DNA of 64,000 nucleotides. It comes from Aestuariivivens marinum (GTDB taxonomy: Bacteria > Bacteroidota > Bacteroidia > Flavobacteriales > Flavobacteriaceae). Position numbers and translations under genes: made by a program. Shown piece after piece: positions 46,262 through 55,849 of the stretch. Numbering within the stretch: position 1 is the stretch's first letter; each line of letters starts with the position of its first letter. The notes beneath the pieces were generated by a model. The model had not been told where the DNA came from, searched no databases, and was given only the letters and a program-made list of their open reading frames with translations. The stretch lies in the NCBI RefSeq assembly GCF_022662175.1, contig NZ_JAKMCR010000001.1, forward strand, positions 310,001 to 374,000, written 5' to 3'.

Positions 46262-47542
46262 TTACGACCCAATTACTGGGCTAGTTATTGACAAGTTTGA
46301 TTTTTTATGTTTCATCCTAAAGAACAGGTATGATAAAACAGCTATGGTTATCGCCAAAACAGCAATTAAGTAAGCCATAACTTCAAAAAACAACAAATAT
46401 GAAATATCACCTTTTCCAAAATTTTTATACAATAGCACAAGTACACTACCTAAATATCCAAAGGCATCGGCTATATATATTAAAAAACCCACATTTCCAT
46501 TAATTTTAAAGGTGGCTATCATTCTATCGAAAAACAACCCTTGAAAAGGAATATAGCAAATGTACATGCTAAACCCAGAAATAACCATCCAAACTATAGG
46601 GTTAATCACTTTTATATGAAATAAAAAAGTTGATACAACAAGTAAAACTCCGCCTAAAAACAAAGTTAAATGATATAACAAAAACGCTTTATAGTTTTTA
46701 GAAACGGTCCCTATTAAACCAAGGATCACCAAAACTAAAACAGCAATAGGTATTTCAGAATAAGAGTAAATACCTACACTATCCTCATAGCCAAGTACAT
46801 CCCATATTTCTCGTGCAAAATTATCCCTGAAATCCCGTGCTGCTGTAATAAAAACATAAAAGACGACTATAAGGGTTAATGGAAAGGCAAACGTTTTATA
46901 CAATGCTAATCGTTCCGATCTATTCAATGGCTTTCTTGCACTCCTACTTTCTTTATCTGCTTCACTAGGCTCCGGCAAACGCTCTAAAAGGTATCCAAAA
47001 AATACTAAGGGGATTATAAAAAACAGACCGGTAACAAAAGGCATCCAAAATTCACTTACCCCAAACATATCCATAGTAAATTTACCTATAGATTTTACTA
47101 CCCCTGAGGATACTATAAAACTGGAACATAAAATAACCCCAAGTACCTCTGTGGCCTTTCTACCTTCTAAATAAGAAAATACAATACCCCAAATCATGCC
47201 CAACGGCATTCCATTTAAAAACATAAATACCACATTATATGGCGGAGGTACTAAAGCAAATCCTAAAAGAGCCAGTTCAGCAAAAAGAATAAAACCAATC
47301 AACAACATTAAACGCTTGGCTGATTTCATTTCGGCTATAATCTTAATCCCCAAAAACTTTGAAATCGTATAACCTATTACTTGGAAGATAATTATTAGTA
47401 TCTTATAATCTATATTGAAAACTTCCAAACCCTCATAGGTGGCTACTGTAAAAGGTTTTCTAAATGCATACATACAGAAGTACGCACCAAAAGAGGCTAT
47501 AGATGCATGTAATAAGAACTTTAGTTTATCATTAATCTTCAT
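46262..47542 (-). CDS. DUF5690 family membrane protein, MFS-like
   Basis: The 426-residue protein has about 12 membrane helices in two groups of six joined by a charged loop (LPEPSEADKESRSARKPL near 200), as in the major facilitator superfamily. FGAYFCMYAFRKPFTVATYE at 19-38 resembles the start of the GlpT/UhpT organophosphate antiporters. DUF5690 has no established substrate. It lies between the intact TolC gene and an orphan copy of the TolC tail, pointing to insertion into the exporter-tsaB junction. Confidence 0.8.
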   Translation of the reverse strand: MKINDKLKFLLHASIASFGAYFCMYAFRKPFTVATYEGLEVFNIDYKILIIIFQVIGYTISKFLGIKIIAEMKSAKRLMLLIGFILFAELALLGFALVPPPYNVVFMFLNGMPLGMIWGIVFSYLEGRKATEVLGVILCSSFIVSSGVVKSIGKFTMDMFGVSEFWMPFVTGLFFIIPLVFFGYLLERLPEPSEADKESRSARKPLNRSERLALYKTFAFPLTLIVVFYVFITAARDFRDNFAREIWDVLGYEDSVGIYSYSEIPIAVLVLVILGLIGTVSKNYKAFLLYHLTLFLGGVLLVVSTFLFHIKVINPIVWMVISGFSMYICYIPFQGLFFDRMIATFKINGNVGFLIYIADAFGYLGSVLVLLYKNFGKGDISYLLFFEVMAYLIAVLAITIAVLSYLFFRMKHKKSNLSITSPVIGS

Positions 47543-47809
47543 AATTTAATATATCTTTTTATATAATTTCATAAATTTTAAAAATCTCAAATATAACGGT
47601 AACCTAACCGAAAAAACAATTAAATTAAAATTAATGACATTTTAATAACCTAGGCCCTACAAATCATTATATGATTTGATAAATGTGCTTTAGTATGCTT
47701 ATTTAAGACCAGAAGTTTTTCATATAGAACAAAAAAATAAAGCACCACTCAATACTTATCAAAGATTGTAAAGGAAAAAAGAAAATTTTAATACTCTTAA
47801 AAAGACGGA

Positions 47810-47873
47810 TTAATGAGTTAAAAATTTATCCATATAAAAATCCAAAACTTTTGTTTTAAAAACAAAATCATAT
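47810..47873. repeat. 64-bp direct repeat in TolC-family 3' end (partner of 46160-46223)
   Basis: The intact coding tail; 87% identical to the orphan copy on the far side of the DUF5690 gene, in direct orientation. Confidence 0.88.
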
Positions 47874-49153
47874 TTCGCATTTATTAATGACGATTGGGCA
47901 TTTATATATTGTACCCGTGATTGTTCTAAGTCGTATGCTGACATATTACCCAAATCGAAACGCTCTTTAGCATTATTAAACGCCAACTCTTGTGACGCTA
48001 AAGTCTTTTTAGCAGCTTCATAGGCCTTAAAAGCAGCTTGGGCATCAGTATAGGCTCGCTGAACATTCGATTCAAGATTAATTTTTGCTTGCTCTAAATT
48101 AAGTTTACTATTTTCTACCTGAATTTTAGATTTTGCTACTGCCGTTTGGTTTTGGTATCTTGAAAAAATAGGAATATTTACCCTTAAATTAAAGCTATGC
48201 CCTTTATTTTCATTAAGCTGTTGAAAAAAAGAATTGGAATTTGTTAAATTAGAAAAATTTGCACCCGTATTAAACCCATAGCCCAAACTTACAGTTGGGT
48301 AGTACCCCGCTTTTGAAATTTCGGTATTTAATAGGGCATTTTCAATATTCTTTTCTGCAACTTTAATTTCAACCCTATTTGCTAAAGCATAATCCAATAT
48401 GGGAGACACATTGCTATATAACAAACTTTCAGAAGGGGTTCCAACATCTACTACCTCTACACTAAAACCTTCATAGGGTAATTGCAATAATTGCGATAAG
48501 TTCAATAAAGCCAAATTAAAATTGTTTTCAGATATGGTAACTTGCTGGGCATCTCTACTTAACGTTGCTTCAGCATCATAGATGTTAGCTTTAGGTTGTA
48601 CCCCCGCATCAACCAATGCCTTGACCTGTTCTAGTTGCTTGTCACTAAACTCGTATTGTGCCTGGGCGATTTCTAAATTTTCTTTATTAAACAATACATT
48701 CAAGTAGGCATTTACAACATTTAAGGCAATATCATCTTTTATTCTATCAAGCTCTAATTGATTGGTTTCCAAATTCAACTCTGCTTGTTTATATATATAT
48801 GTATTTCTAAAACCGTTGAAAACACTTTGGGAAATACTTAGACCTGCACTAGTTGAATGAAATGTTCTATCGACAAAGTTACCTGGAAATAATTCGGATT
48901 GTCCAAGACTTAAGGATTGGCTTAAACCAATCCCTAACGATGGTAAAAAATTACCTTGCGCTGCTTTTATGTCTTGATTATTTAACAACAAGTTGTTTTT
49001 GCCCTGTTTTACGGTAATGTTATGTTCTAAAGCATAATCGATACACTCTTGTAATGTCCATGCTTTATCTTGAGAAAAACCAACCGCAGTAATAAAAAAT
49101 ACACAGTATAGAATATTAAGAATTACATATTTAATTTTATTTTTTAGGTCCAT
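47810..49153 (-). CDS. TolC-family outer membrane efflux protein
   Basis: From ATG 49153 the protein has 447 residues; an earlier start would overlap the adaptor gene and displace the signal peptide (cleavage near VGFSQ). Two OEP repeats are visible: KAWTLQECIDYALEHNITVK, LPSLGIGLSQSLSL, LDRIKDDIALNVVNAYLNVL and a second half with YALANRVEIKVAEKNIENA and LNLEQAKINLESNVQRAYTD. It forms the outer-membrane channel of the MacAB-like exporter upstream. It is the last gene of the five-gene operon. Confidence 0.92.
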   Translation of the reverse strand: MDLKNKIKYVILNILYCVFFITAVGFSQDKAWTLQECIDYALEHNITVKQGKNNLLLNNQDIKAAQGNFLPSLGIGLSQSLSLGQSELFPGNFVDRTFHSTSAGLSISQSVFNGFRNTYIYKQAELNLETNQLELDRIKDDIALNVVNAYLNVLFNKENLEIAQAQYEFSDKQLEQVKALVDAGVQPKANIYDAEATLSRDAQQVTISENNFNLALLNLSQLLQLPYEGFSVEVVDVGTPSESLLYSNVSPILDYALANRVEIKVAEKNIENALLNTEISKAGYYPTVSLGYGFNTGANFSNLTNSNSFFQQLNENKGHSFNLRVNIPIFSRYQNQTAVAKSKIQVENSKLNLEQAKINLESNVQRAYTDAQAAFKAYEAAKKTLASQELAFNNAKERFDLGNMSAYDLEQSRVQYINAQSSLINAKYDFVFKTKVLDFYMDKFLTH

Positions 49154-49160
49154 ATATTTC

Positions 49161-50264
49161 CTAATTACCACTTGTGACTTGATTCCAAATTTTAATTTCA
49201 TCACCATCATTCAGTCCATCTTTAATCTCAACATTAATACCATCGGACAACCCCAACTCTACATTTTGTCTTTTGAAAGTAGCATCAGCCTGTTTAATCT
49301 CAACAAAAGGCATTTCAGTAATTCTGTCAAACTGAACAAGTGATTCCTTTATGCTAAAAACACTGTCTTTACTTTCTATATCAATTTCTGCATTCGCACT
49401 ATAACCGGCTCTAATATTAGCTTTTACATCTACCTCAACATCTGCTTTAATAGTAAACTGAACAGCTCCGGCAGCATCTGAAATGCCTTTTGGAGCAATA
49501 AATATTAGTTGTCCCGGGAATGCTTTTTCATCTAAAGCTCCTATAACAATCTTCATAGGTTCTCCTTCTTTTAATTTACCAACCTCTGACTCATCAACAG
49601 TCCCTTCAAAAATCATATTACTCATATTTGCAACAGTTGCTATAGTAGTACCTTCATTAAAATTATTGCTTTGAATAACTTGATCTCCAACACGAACTGG
49701 GATTTCCAATACTGTTCCTGTTATTTGAGCTACTATACTAGTATTAGCTGAATTACCTCCAGATATAGAACCTTTTTTTATAATTTGATAATCGTTTTGA
49801 GCTTGGATAAGTGATTCTCTTGCTTGTTCAAAAGAAAGTTCACTATTTTCAAAATCTTGCTTCGAAATAACCCCTTTGTTATAAAGTACTTTGTTTCTTT
49901 TATAAATTGTATTAGCGTTATCAAATGATAGTCTAGCAGAATTGAATCGGCTATTTGCACTGTTTAAAGATTGCTCATTTGGAACAATCCTAATTTTAGC
50001 AATTAAATCGCCCTTAGCTACCAAATCTCCTTCCTCAACAAAGATAGCGTCAACAATTCCAGAAATTTGTGGTTTTAACTCTATTTCTTTTTCTGGGTTT
50101 AAACTTCCTGTTGCTACTATTTTAGTACTAATTGATGTGTAAAATGGTTGATCTGTTTTAAACATTTCAGGAGCTCTAGCATTAGCTTTGTAAAAATATA
50201 GAAGCACCCAAAAAAACAGTAGAGCCATTAAAACGACAAAAACAATCTTTAATTTTTTATTCAT
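49161..50264 (-). CDS. HlyD/MacA-type periplasmic adaptor
   Basis: The 367-residue protein has one N-terminal membrane anchor (KIVFVVLMALLFFWVLLYFY, 6-25), a biotinyl-lipoyl half (GIVDAIFVEEGDLVAKGDLI near 70), a coiled coil to about 150, and the second half with VLEIPVRVGDQVIQS. It joins the inner-membrane ABC part to the TolC channel. It is seven bases from the TolC start. Confidence 0.92.
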   Translation of the reverse strand: MNKKLKIVFVVLMALLFFWVLLYFYKANARAPEMFKTDQPFYTSISTKIVATGSLNPEKEIELKPQISGIVDAIFVEEGDLVAKGDLIAKIRIVPNEQSLNSANSRFNSARLSFDNANTIYKRNKVLYNKGVISKQDFENSELSFEQARESLIQAQNDYQIIKKGSISGGNSANTSIVAQITGTVLEIPVRVGDQVIQSNNFNEGTTIATVANMSNMIFEGTVDESEVGKLKEGEPMKIVIGALDEKAFPGQLIFIAPKGISDAAGAVQFTIKADVEVDVKANIRAGYSANAEIDIESKDSVFSIKESLVQFDRITEMPFVEIKQADATFKRQNVELGLSDGINVEIKDGLNDGDEIKIWNQVTSGN

Positions 50265-50275
50265 AGTATAATAAT

Positions 50276-51517
50276 TTATTCTTCTCTCAACGCATCTATA
50301 GGCTTAACATTAGTAGCTTTAGTAGCAGGAATCAACCCAATTAAAGTGCCTAATACTGTAATAATTATTAATGCAAGTAGCACCATACCATTCGATACAG
50401 ATGGATTTCGCATAAAAGCGTCTTCGCCTTGTGCTGCAAGTTTGTTTACCAACATTAAAATCAAACCACCGCTTATAATCCCTAAAACTCCGGAAATTAA
50501 TGAAATTGACACAGACTCCACAATAATTTGTCTCTTAATAAGGTATGGTGTTGCCCCTAAAGCCCTCCTAACTCCAATTTCCTTAGTCCGTTCTTTAACC
50601 GATATGAGTAAAATACCACCAATAGCAAAAACACCCGCAATTAAAGTGGCGATGCCTACAAACCATGTTAAGAACTGCATGCCTATTAAAAAACCCGTTA
50701 GTTGTTCAAATCTATCACCAAGGTTAAATCCATTTAATGCTCTATTATCATCTGGATGAATACCGTGTATGTTTTTCAATAACAACTTAATATCGGCATC
50801 TATTTGATTTATTTCAAAACTTGGATTACCGGTTATCATCATTAAATCAACATCATTACCACGGTTATACAATTGCTGAGCAGTTGTAAAGGGTATATCA
50901 AAATCTATTTGTGGCCCACCAAAATTTACCGCTTCAAAAACACCTATTACCTTAAAGCTTACTTTTTCAGATTTTACCATTTTCCCTATGGGGTTTTCGC
51001 CTTTCTCAAATAACTGCTTATAAAAATCATCTGATATAACAATTACCTTTTTTTGTTCATCAACATCTTGTTGATTGATATTTCTACCCCATACCAAATC
51101 CTTCTTTGCTAAAATATCCAATAAAGGAAATTCACCTCTACCCGTAAAATTAGACGTCAATGTATTTCTGCTTAAGGTCATTTGTACTTGGATACTAGGT
51201 ACAACATACTCTACTCCACTAATATTCTCCTTAATTCTTTCTACATCGTTAAGATTTAATTTAATACGCCTACCTTCTTGATACCCCTTGAAAGGTATTG
51301 ATGTTCTTCCACTAAAAATGAATAGACTGTTTGTTGCATAATTTTTAAACCTTGCATTAAAATTGTTTTCTATTCCTTTTGCAGACCCTAATAAGGCTAT
51401 TAACAATAATATACCCCACCAAACACCAACCATAGTTAAAATAGACCTTAGTTTATTTTTACTAAGACTGTCAATAACTTCTTGCCAAGTATCTTTTTCT
51501 AATAAAAATTTAACCAT
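50276..51517 (-). CDS. MacB-type ABC transporter permease (second of two)
   Basis: The 413-residue protein has a first membrane helix (LRSILTMVGVWWGILLLIAL, 24-43), a periplasmic MacB_PCD domain to about 260, and three C-terminal helices of the FtsX domain with SVKERTKEIGVRRALGATPY. It lacks the ATPase, which is a separate gene. It overlaps the first permease by eight bases. The pair likely makes a heterodimer. Confidence 0.92.
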   Translation of the reverse strand: MVKFLLEKDTWQEVIDSLSKNKLRSILTMVGVWWGILLLIALLGSAKGIENNFNARFKNYATNSLFIFSGRTSIPFKGYQEGRRIKLNLNDVERIKENISGVEYVVPSIQVQMTLSRNTLTSNFTGRGEFPLLDILAKKDLVWGRNINQQDVDEQKKVIVISDDFYKQLFEKGENPIGKMVKSEKVSFKVIGVFEAVNFGGPQIDFDIPFTTAQQLYNRGNDVDLMMITGNPSFEINQIDADIKLLLKNIHGIHPDDNRALNGFNLGDRFEQLTGFLIGMQFLTWFVGIATLIAGVFAIGGILLISVKERTKEIGVRRALGATPYLIKRQIIVESVSISLISGVLGIISGGLILMLVNKLAAQGEDAFMRNPSVSNGMVLLALIIITVLGTLIGLIPATKATNVKPIDALREE

Positions 51518-52742
51518 TTCTTAAAGCTATAATTGGCTTTATTTTTGAGGCTTTTTTTGCGGGTAAAAAACCAGCTATGGTCCCAGCAAAAATTAAGACT
51601 ATAGTAGCCGAGAATACAATTGATAAGTTCACACCCGGATCTGTTATAAAATAGCGTTCTAAACTTGACCCTATAGCTTGCAAAGCACCTACACCTATAA
51701 GCAATCCTATATACCCTGTAAATGTTGTTATTACAATAGACTCTAATAATATTATTAACACAATGGATTTAGGAGAAGCTCCCAGAGCTTTCCGAATTCC
51801 TATTTCCTTTGTACGTTCTTTTACTATAAAAATCATGATATTACTAATCCCCAAAATACCTGCTATTAAAGTCCCAAAACCAATTATTGGAATTAGAATT
51901 CCTAAACTAGATGAAATATTATCAAGCCTTTTTTTTTCAGTGAGTATTCTATTCCCTGTCCTTAAAGCTCTCTGATCGTTTGGGGCTATGTTATATTTAT
52001 TTTTTAATTTAAGTGTTATCTTGTCTACTAGCACAAGAGCTTGATCTACAGTTAACTTTGGATTATAGGTTATTACTATTCTATCCAGTTTTTTATTGCC
52101 TGTATAAAGCTTTTGTATGGTTGTAGTTGGAGCATAAACCATACGCTCTTGACTATCCCCTCCATTATCGGAAAAAACTCCTACAACTTTGTACTGTACC
52201 CCCTCTAAATCTATGTATTTTGAAACTGCAGATTCCCTTTCAAATAAATCATCTTCGACCAACCTACCAATGACCAAGATTTTATCTTTATTGTTGTAAT
52301 CTTTTAAATTAATAAACCTTCCATCTATAATTTCAGCCTTTTCACTATATTGATAGTCTGGACCAACTCCCATAACAGTAAAATCCCCTTTTTTCTTAGC
52401 ATTCCTTAAATTATAATTTCTAGTAAGCGTACCAGAAATATATTCAATTTGACTACCAAACTCTGACTTTATAAAATCCAAATCCTCATTATTAAGAAAT
52501 ATTCGTCTACCAATTTGAAGGCCTCTATAGGGTTTAGAAGTTGTTCCCGTATATAAAGTTATTGCGTTATCAGCCGTTCTAAGAAATAGTTTTTTAAACG
52601 TATTTTCCAAACCGTTAGCAATACCAAAAAGAATAGTAAAAAGCATTATAGCAAAAACTACAGTAAATCCCGTGAGAATTGCTCTAGTTTTATTTTTATT
52701 AATACTCTGAAATATTTCTCGCCAAATATCTAAATCAAACAT
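51510..52742 (-). CDS. MacB-type ABC transporter permease (first of two)
   Basis: The 410-residue protein shares the architecture of its neighbour: helix 1 (RAILTGFTVVFAIMLFTILF), periplasmic MacB_PCD domain, and a FtsX domain with IVKERTKEIGIRKALGASPK. The two are clearly paralogous. It overlaps the ATPase gene by eight bases, which suggests translational coupling through the operon. Confidence 0.92.
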   Translation of the reverse strand: MFDLDIWREIFQSINKNKTRAILTGFTVVFAIMLFTILFGIANGLENTFKKLFLRTADNAITLYTGTTSKPYRGLQIGRRIFLNNEDLDFIKSEFGSQIEYISGTLTRNYNLRNAKKKGDFTVMGVGPDYQYSEKAEIIDGRFINLKDYNNKDKILVIGRLVEDDLFERESAVSKYIDLEGVQYKVVGVFSDNGGDSQERMVYAPTTTIQKLYTGNKKLDRIVITYNPKLTVDQALVLVDKITLKLKNKYNIAPNDQRALRTGNRILTEKKRLDNISSSLGILIPIIGFGTLIAGILGISNIMIFIVKERTKEIGIRKALGASPKSIVLIILLESIVITTFTGYIGLLIGVGALQAIGSSLERYFITDPGVNLSIVFSATIVLIFAGTIAGFLPAKKASKIKPIIALRNG

Positions 52743-53436
52743 TTTTTTTTGCTCTTACTTGGTCTATTTTAGAGTCTTCCATAATAACCCCATCACGTAA
52801 ACGCACAATACGTTTGCACATATGAGCAATGTCATCTTCATGTGTAACCATCAAAATGGTCTTTCCTTCATCATTTAATTGTTGTATAAACTCCATAATT
52901 TCGTATGACGTATTCATGTCTAAGGCTCCTGTAGGTTCATCTGCCAATAACAATTTAGGGTTTGCCGCCAAAGCTCTAGCTATAGCAACACGCTGATTTT
53001 GACCACCGGAAAGTTCTTTTGGTAAATGGTGAGCCCAATCTACTAACCCAACCTTTTCTAAATGAAACATGGCTAATTCCTGACGATCCTTACGCTTCAT
53101 ACCTTGATAATACAATGGTAAAGCCACATTCTCTAACGCATTTTTATAATTAATAAGGTTAAACGATTGGAAAATGAATCCTAAAAATTTATTTCTATAA
53201 AGTGCCGCCTTTTTCTCTGTAAGATTTTTAATTAGTAGCCCATCAAGGATGTATTCTCCAGAATCAGCCTGATCTAACATCCCTATAATATTAAGCAATG
53301 TAGATTTCCCTGAACCGGATGACCCCATGATAGCTACCATTTCACCTTGCTTAACTGAAAGATTAATACCTTTTAATACATGTAAACTAGAGTCTCCTAT
53401 AGGATAGGACTTGTGAAGTTCTTTTATTTCTAACAT
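52735..53436 (-). CDS. MacB/LolD-type ABC transporter ATPase
   Basis: The 233-residue ATPase has Walker A MGSSGSGKSTLLNIIG near 37-52, Q-loop GFIFQSFNLI, signature ELSGGQNQRVAIARALA near 141, Walker B LLLADEPTGALD, and H-loop MVTHEDD. It powers the heterodimeric permease encoded next. Substrates of MacAB-like exporters include peptides, antibiotics and lipophilic compounds; none is indicated here. Confidence 0.95.
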   Translation of the reverse strand: MLEIKELHKSYPIGDSSLHVLKGINLSVKQGEMVAIMGSSGSGKSTLLNIIGMLDQADSGEYILDGLLIKNLTEKKAALYRNKFLGFIFQSFNLINYKNALENVALPLYYQGMKRKDRQELAMFHLEKVGLVDWAHHLPKELSGGQNQRVAIARALAANPKLLLADEPTGALDMNTSYEIMEFIQQLNDEGKTILMVTHEDDIAHMCKRIVRLRDGVIMEDSKIDQVRAKKNV

Positions 53437-53529
53437 TGTATCATTGATTGGTTTATCAAGTTCAGTACCCTAATTAATTAGACTAATAGCGCAAAGAAAA
53501 GTCACAAAAATTGTTCCGAAAAGTTTTTG

Positions 53530-53748
53530 TTACTTTTTTAACGTATTATATTTCCTATAAATTAAATAAGCTACACCCCCAACAAGTATATAGGGTATGA
53601 GCATTAAGTATACAATACCATCGTTTATACCTTGCGAAACACCCTTACCTTCTTCACTTTCCAATACGGCACGGCACATGGCACACTGTGCATTACTATC
53701 TATAAATAAAAAAAAGGAAACAAGAAATAAGGTTAGCTTAGCTTTCAC
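53530..53748 (-). CDS. small membrane protein with CAMC motif
   Basis: The 72-residue protein has a signal peptide (cleavage near SNAQ, 20), a CAMC pair directly at the mature N-terminus (21-24), and one membrane helix (IVYLMLIPYILVGGVAYLIY). It is the last gene of the oxidase accessory group behind DUF420. The CxxC could bind copper or heme or act in thiol exchange during oxidase assembly; this is inference from place only. Confidence 0.7.
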   Translation of the reverse strand: MKAKLTLFLVSFFLFIDSNAQCAMCRAVLESEEGKGVSQGINDGIVYLMLIPYILVGGVAYLIYRKYNTLKK

Positions 53749-53767
53749 TTTTCAAAATAGGGTTTCA

Positions 53768-54337
53768 TTAATAATAAGGAACAATCATGACATAGACAAT
53801 AACTCCTGTTACAGCAACATATAACCATAACGGAAAAGTTATTCTGGCTATTTTTTTATGCCTTTCAAAATTTTTAGTAATAGCTCTAACATAAGTAATT
53901 AATACAAAAGGAATTACCGCTACAGACAATAGAATATGTGTTAGTAATATAATTAAATAAACATATCTAAAAACTCCTATTTTACTTTTTTCGTAATCAT
54001 TTAATGTTCCGTCATGGTTTAAATCTCCAAAAACTGTAGAATCACTGGTCATATGATGCAGAACATACATGACCAAAAATATAACCGAGCACCATATGGC
54101 TGCAGTCATTAAATTTTCGTGCAATACAATTTTCTTCTTTTTTATGGCTATAAATGCCATAACTAAAATTAAAGCTGTAAAACCATTTATGACAGCATAG
54201 ATTGGTGGTAAAAAAATTGGTAATTCTATATCCACTTTAATTCTAAAAAGTGAGGCTACTACAATTGGAATAATAATGGAAAGCACAACAATCCACTTAT
54301 TATATTTTTTGTCTTTTGAAATGTCTTGTTTTTCCAT
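53768..54337 (-). CDS. DUF420 family membrane protein
   Basis: From ATG 54337 the protein has 189 residues and five membrane helices. The His-rich sequence LVMYVLHHMTSDSTVFG and LLTHILLSVAVIPFVL fit DUF420, which is tied to cytochrome oxidase and SCO genes in many Bacteroidota and Bacillota. It follows the SCO gene directly. Its histidines suggest heme or metal contact. Confidence 0.87.
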   Translation of the reverse strand: MEKQDISKDKKYNKWIVVLSIIIPIVVASLFRIKVDIELPIFLPPIYAVINGFTALILVMAFIAIKKKKIVLHENLMTAAIWCSVIFLVMYVLHHMTSDSTVFGDLNHDGTLNDYEKSKIGVFRYVYLIILLTHILLSVAVIPFVLITYVRAITKNFERHKKIARITFPLWLYVAVTGVIVYVMIVPYY

Positions 54338-54380
54338 TTTATAAAATTCTTCCACCTACTCCTAGGATTCAAATGACATA

Positions 54381-55127
54381 TTATTCATTCAACAGTTTTT
54401 TTATGTCTTCTTTCAGTAAACTTATTTCTTCTTTTTCACCATCGTAACCTACCTTTTCACGCTCCGAAACAACACCTTTATAATATATAATGGGGTTTCC
54501 ATATTCATCCTTTCTAGAACGTATATAGCCTTTTTGATCAATAAGAGCAAAATTACCTGAATGCTCGAAGCCACCTAAAACATCTTCATTTTCGGCTGCA
54601 TAGATGTAAAAGCCCTCGTTAGCCAATTTATAGATAGTTTCCTTTTCTCCAGTTAAGAAATGCCAATTGGGATTGATTATACCATAACGCTCGGCATAAG
54701 CCTTTAGAACATCTGGAGTATCATGCTTAGGGTTTATGGTAAACGATGCCACTCCAAAGTTTTCAAATTCTTTAAAAGCATTTTGAATTTGCACTAAATT
54801 GGCATTCATACGAGGACAAATGGTTGGGCACGTCGTAAAAAAAAATTCAATAACATAAACCTTACCTAAGTAATCCTTATTGGTAATAATTTTGCCATTT
54901 TGGTTGGTAAAGCTAAAATTTGGTACCTGACGCTTTATGCCATTGTTTTCTATAAAAGCTAACGGTTCTGCCTTAGTTTTTCTTTCATTTGCAGAATCAC
55001 TTCGACTTTCGGTTCTGATAATATCACCATTTGAAATCCTATCAACTATTTTAGGTATAAAAAGAATTCCAAAAACCAAAATAATAAAAGCGATACCTAT
55101 ATATGAATAATTTGTTTTTTTTTCCAT
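54381..55127 (-). CDS. SCO1/SenC-family copper chaperone
   Basis: The 248-residue protein has a membrane anchor (6-25) and a thioredoxin-like domain with the copper-binding CPTICPRM (CxxxC) near 104-108 and the ligand His in FEHSGNFALIDQKG near 197. SCO proteins deliver copper to CuA of cytochrome oxidase in the periplasm. The C-terminal 25 residues are charged. Confidence 0.93.
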   Translation of the reverse strand: MEKKTNYSYIGIAFIILVFGILFIPKIVDRISNGDIIRTESRSDSANERKTKAEPLAFIENNGIKRQVPNFSFTNQNGKIITNKDYLGKVYVIEFFFTTCPTICPRMNANLVQIQNAFKEFENFGVASFTINPKHDTPDVLKAYAERYGIINPNWHFLTGEKETIYKLANEGFYIYAAENEDVLGGFEHSGNFALIDQKGYIRSRKDEYGNPIIYYKGVVSEREKVGYDGEKEEISLLKEDIKKLLNE

Positions 55128-55129
55128 AA

Positions 55130-55840
55130 TTAATTCTCCTTTTCTTTTAAATCGTTTGCTCTTCGGGTATCGGTATTAAATTTACCTTTACGTTTTTGAC
55201 GGTATTCTGTAAATAGAATACGTAAATCTTCAGCTGCCAATTTATTTTTTAATTCAGCTATTTCAGTACAACTGTAATAATCCAATTCTCTAATTGGTAG
55301 ACCTTTTACTTTTTCCCTATCCTCCCTATCATCCAGTCTTCCTCTTTGATTTAGGTCTGAGTCAACTATAAAAACGTTATTGGTACTTAAATCATCTTTC
55401 AATTTAAAATCAGATTTCAAGCTGTGAAACGTATTAAGTATATCACTATCGTCTAAATGAACAAAATGCCAAAACCTTAAATCTTCATATGAGGCAATTT
55501 CCTTAAATAATTTATCTGTTTCTTTTTCAGTGCCCTTGGAAACTAAAATAACAACTTGAAATTTTTTGAACCCTTTAAATTTATCATAAATAACCTCTTT
55601 TAGATTAAGTGCTTCAACCGATTTGTCTTTAGGCGATTTACCAAAAAACCCGAGCACAGTTAAATGACCCTCTAATTTTGTGTCTAATTTATTAATTGAA
55701 GATATCTCCTCTACATTGGAATTCACAATATCCAATGTCTCAAAATTTTCTTTTGAAAGGGACATGACAAGCACAAAAAATACTGGCAATAAAAACAAAA
55801 TGCCTAAGGTTATATTTCTTTTTAATTGCTCTTTATTCAT
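55130..55840 (-). CDS. membrane-anchored thioredoxin-like protein lacking the Cys pair
   Basis: The 236-residue protein has an N-terminal membrane anchor (NITLGILFLLPVFFVLVMSL, 9-28) and a soluble region whose strands (HLTVLGFFGKSP, KFQVVILVSKGTE, DLRFWHFVHLDD, NVFIVDSDLNQRGRLDD) resemble a SCO/thioredoxin fold. The place of the CxxxC is taken by FFGKSPKD; the only Cys is in YYSCTEIAEL. It is two bases upstream of the SCO gene. Probably a degenerate SCO partner in oxidase assembly; the link is inference. Confidence 0.6.
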   Translation of the reverse strand: MNKEQLKRNITLGILFLLPVFFVLVMSLSKENFETLDIVNSNVEEISSINKLDTKLEGHLTVLGFFGKSPKDKSVEALNLKEVIYDKFKGFKKFQVVILVSKGTEKETDKLFKEIASYEDLRFWHFVHLDDSDILNTFHSLKSDFKLKDDLSTNNVFIVDSDLNQRGRLDDREDREKVKGLPIRELDYYSCTEIAELKNKLAAEDLRILFTEYRQKRKGKFNTDTRRANDLKEKEN

Positions 55841-55849
55841 TTGGCAAAA

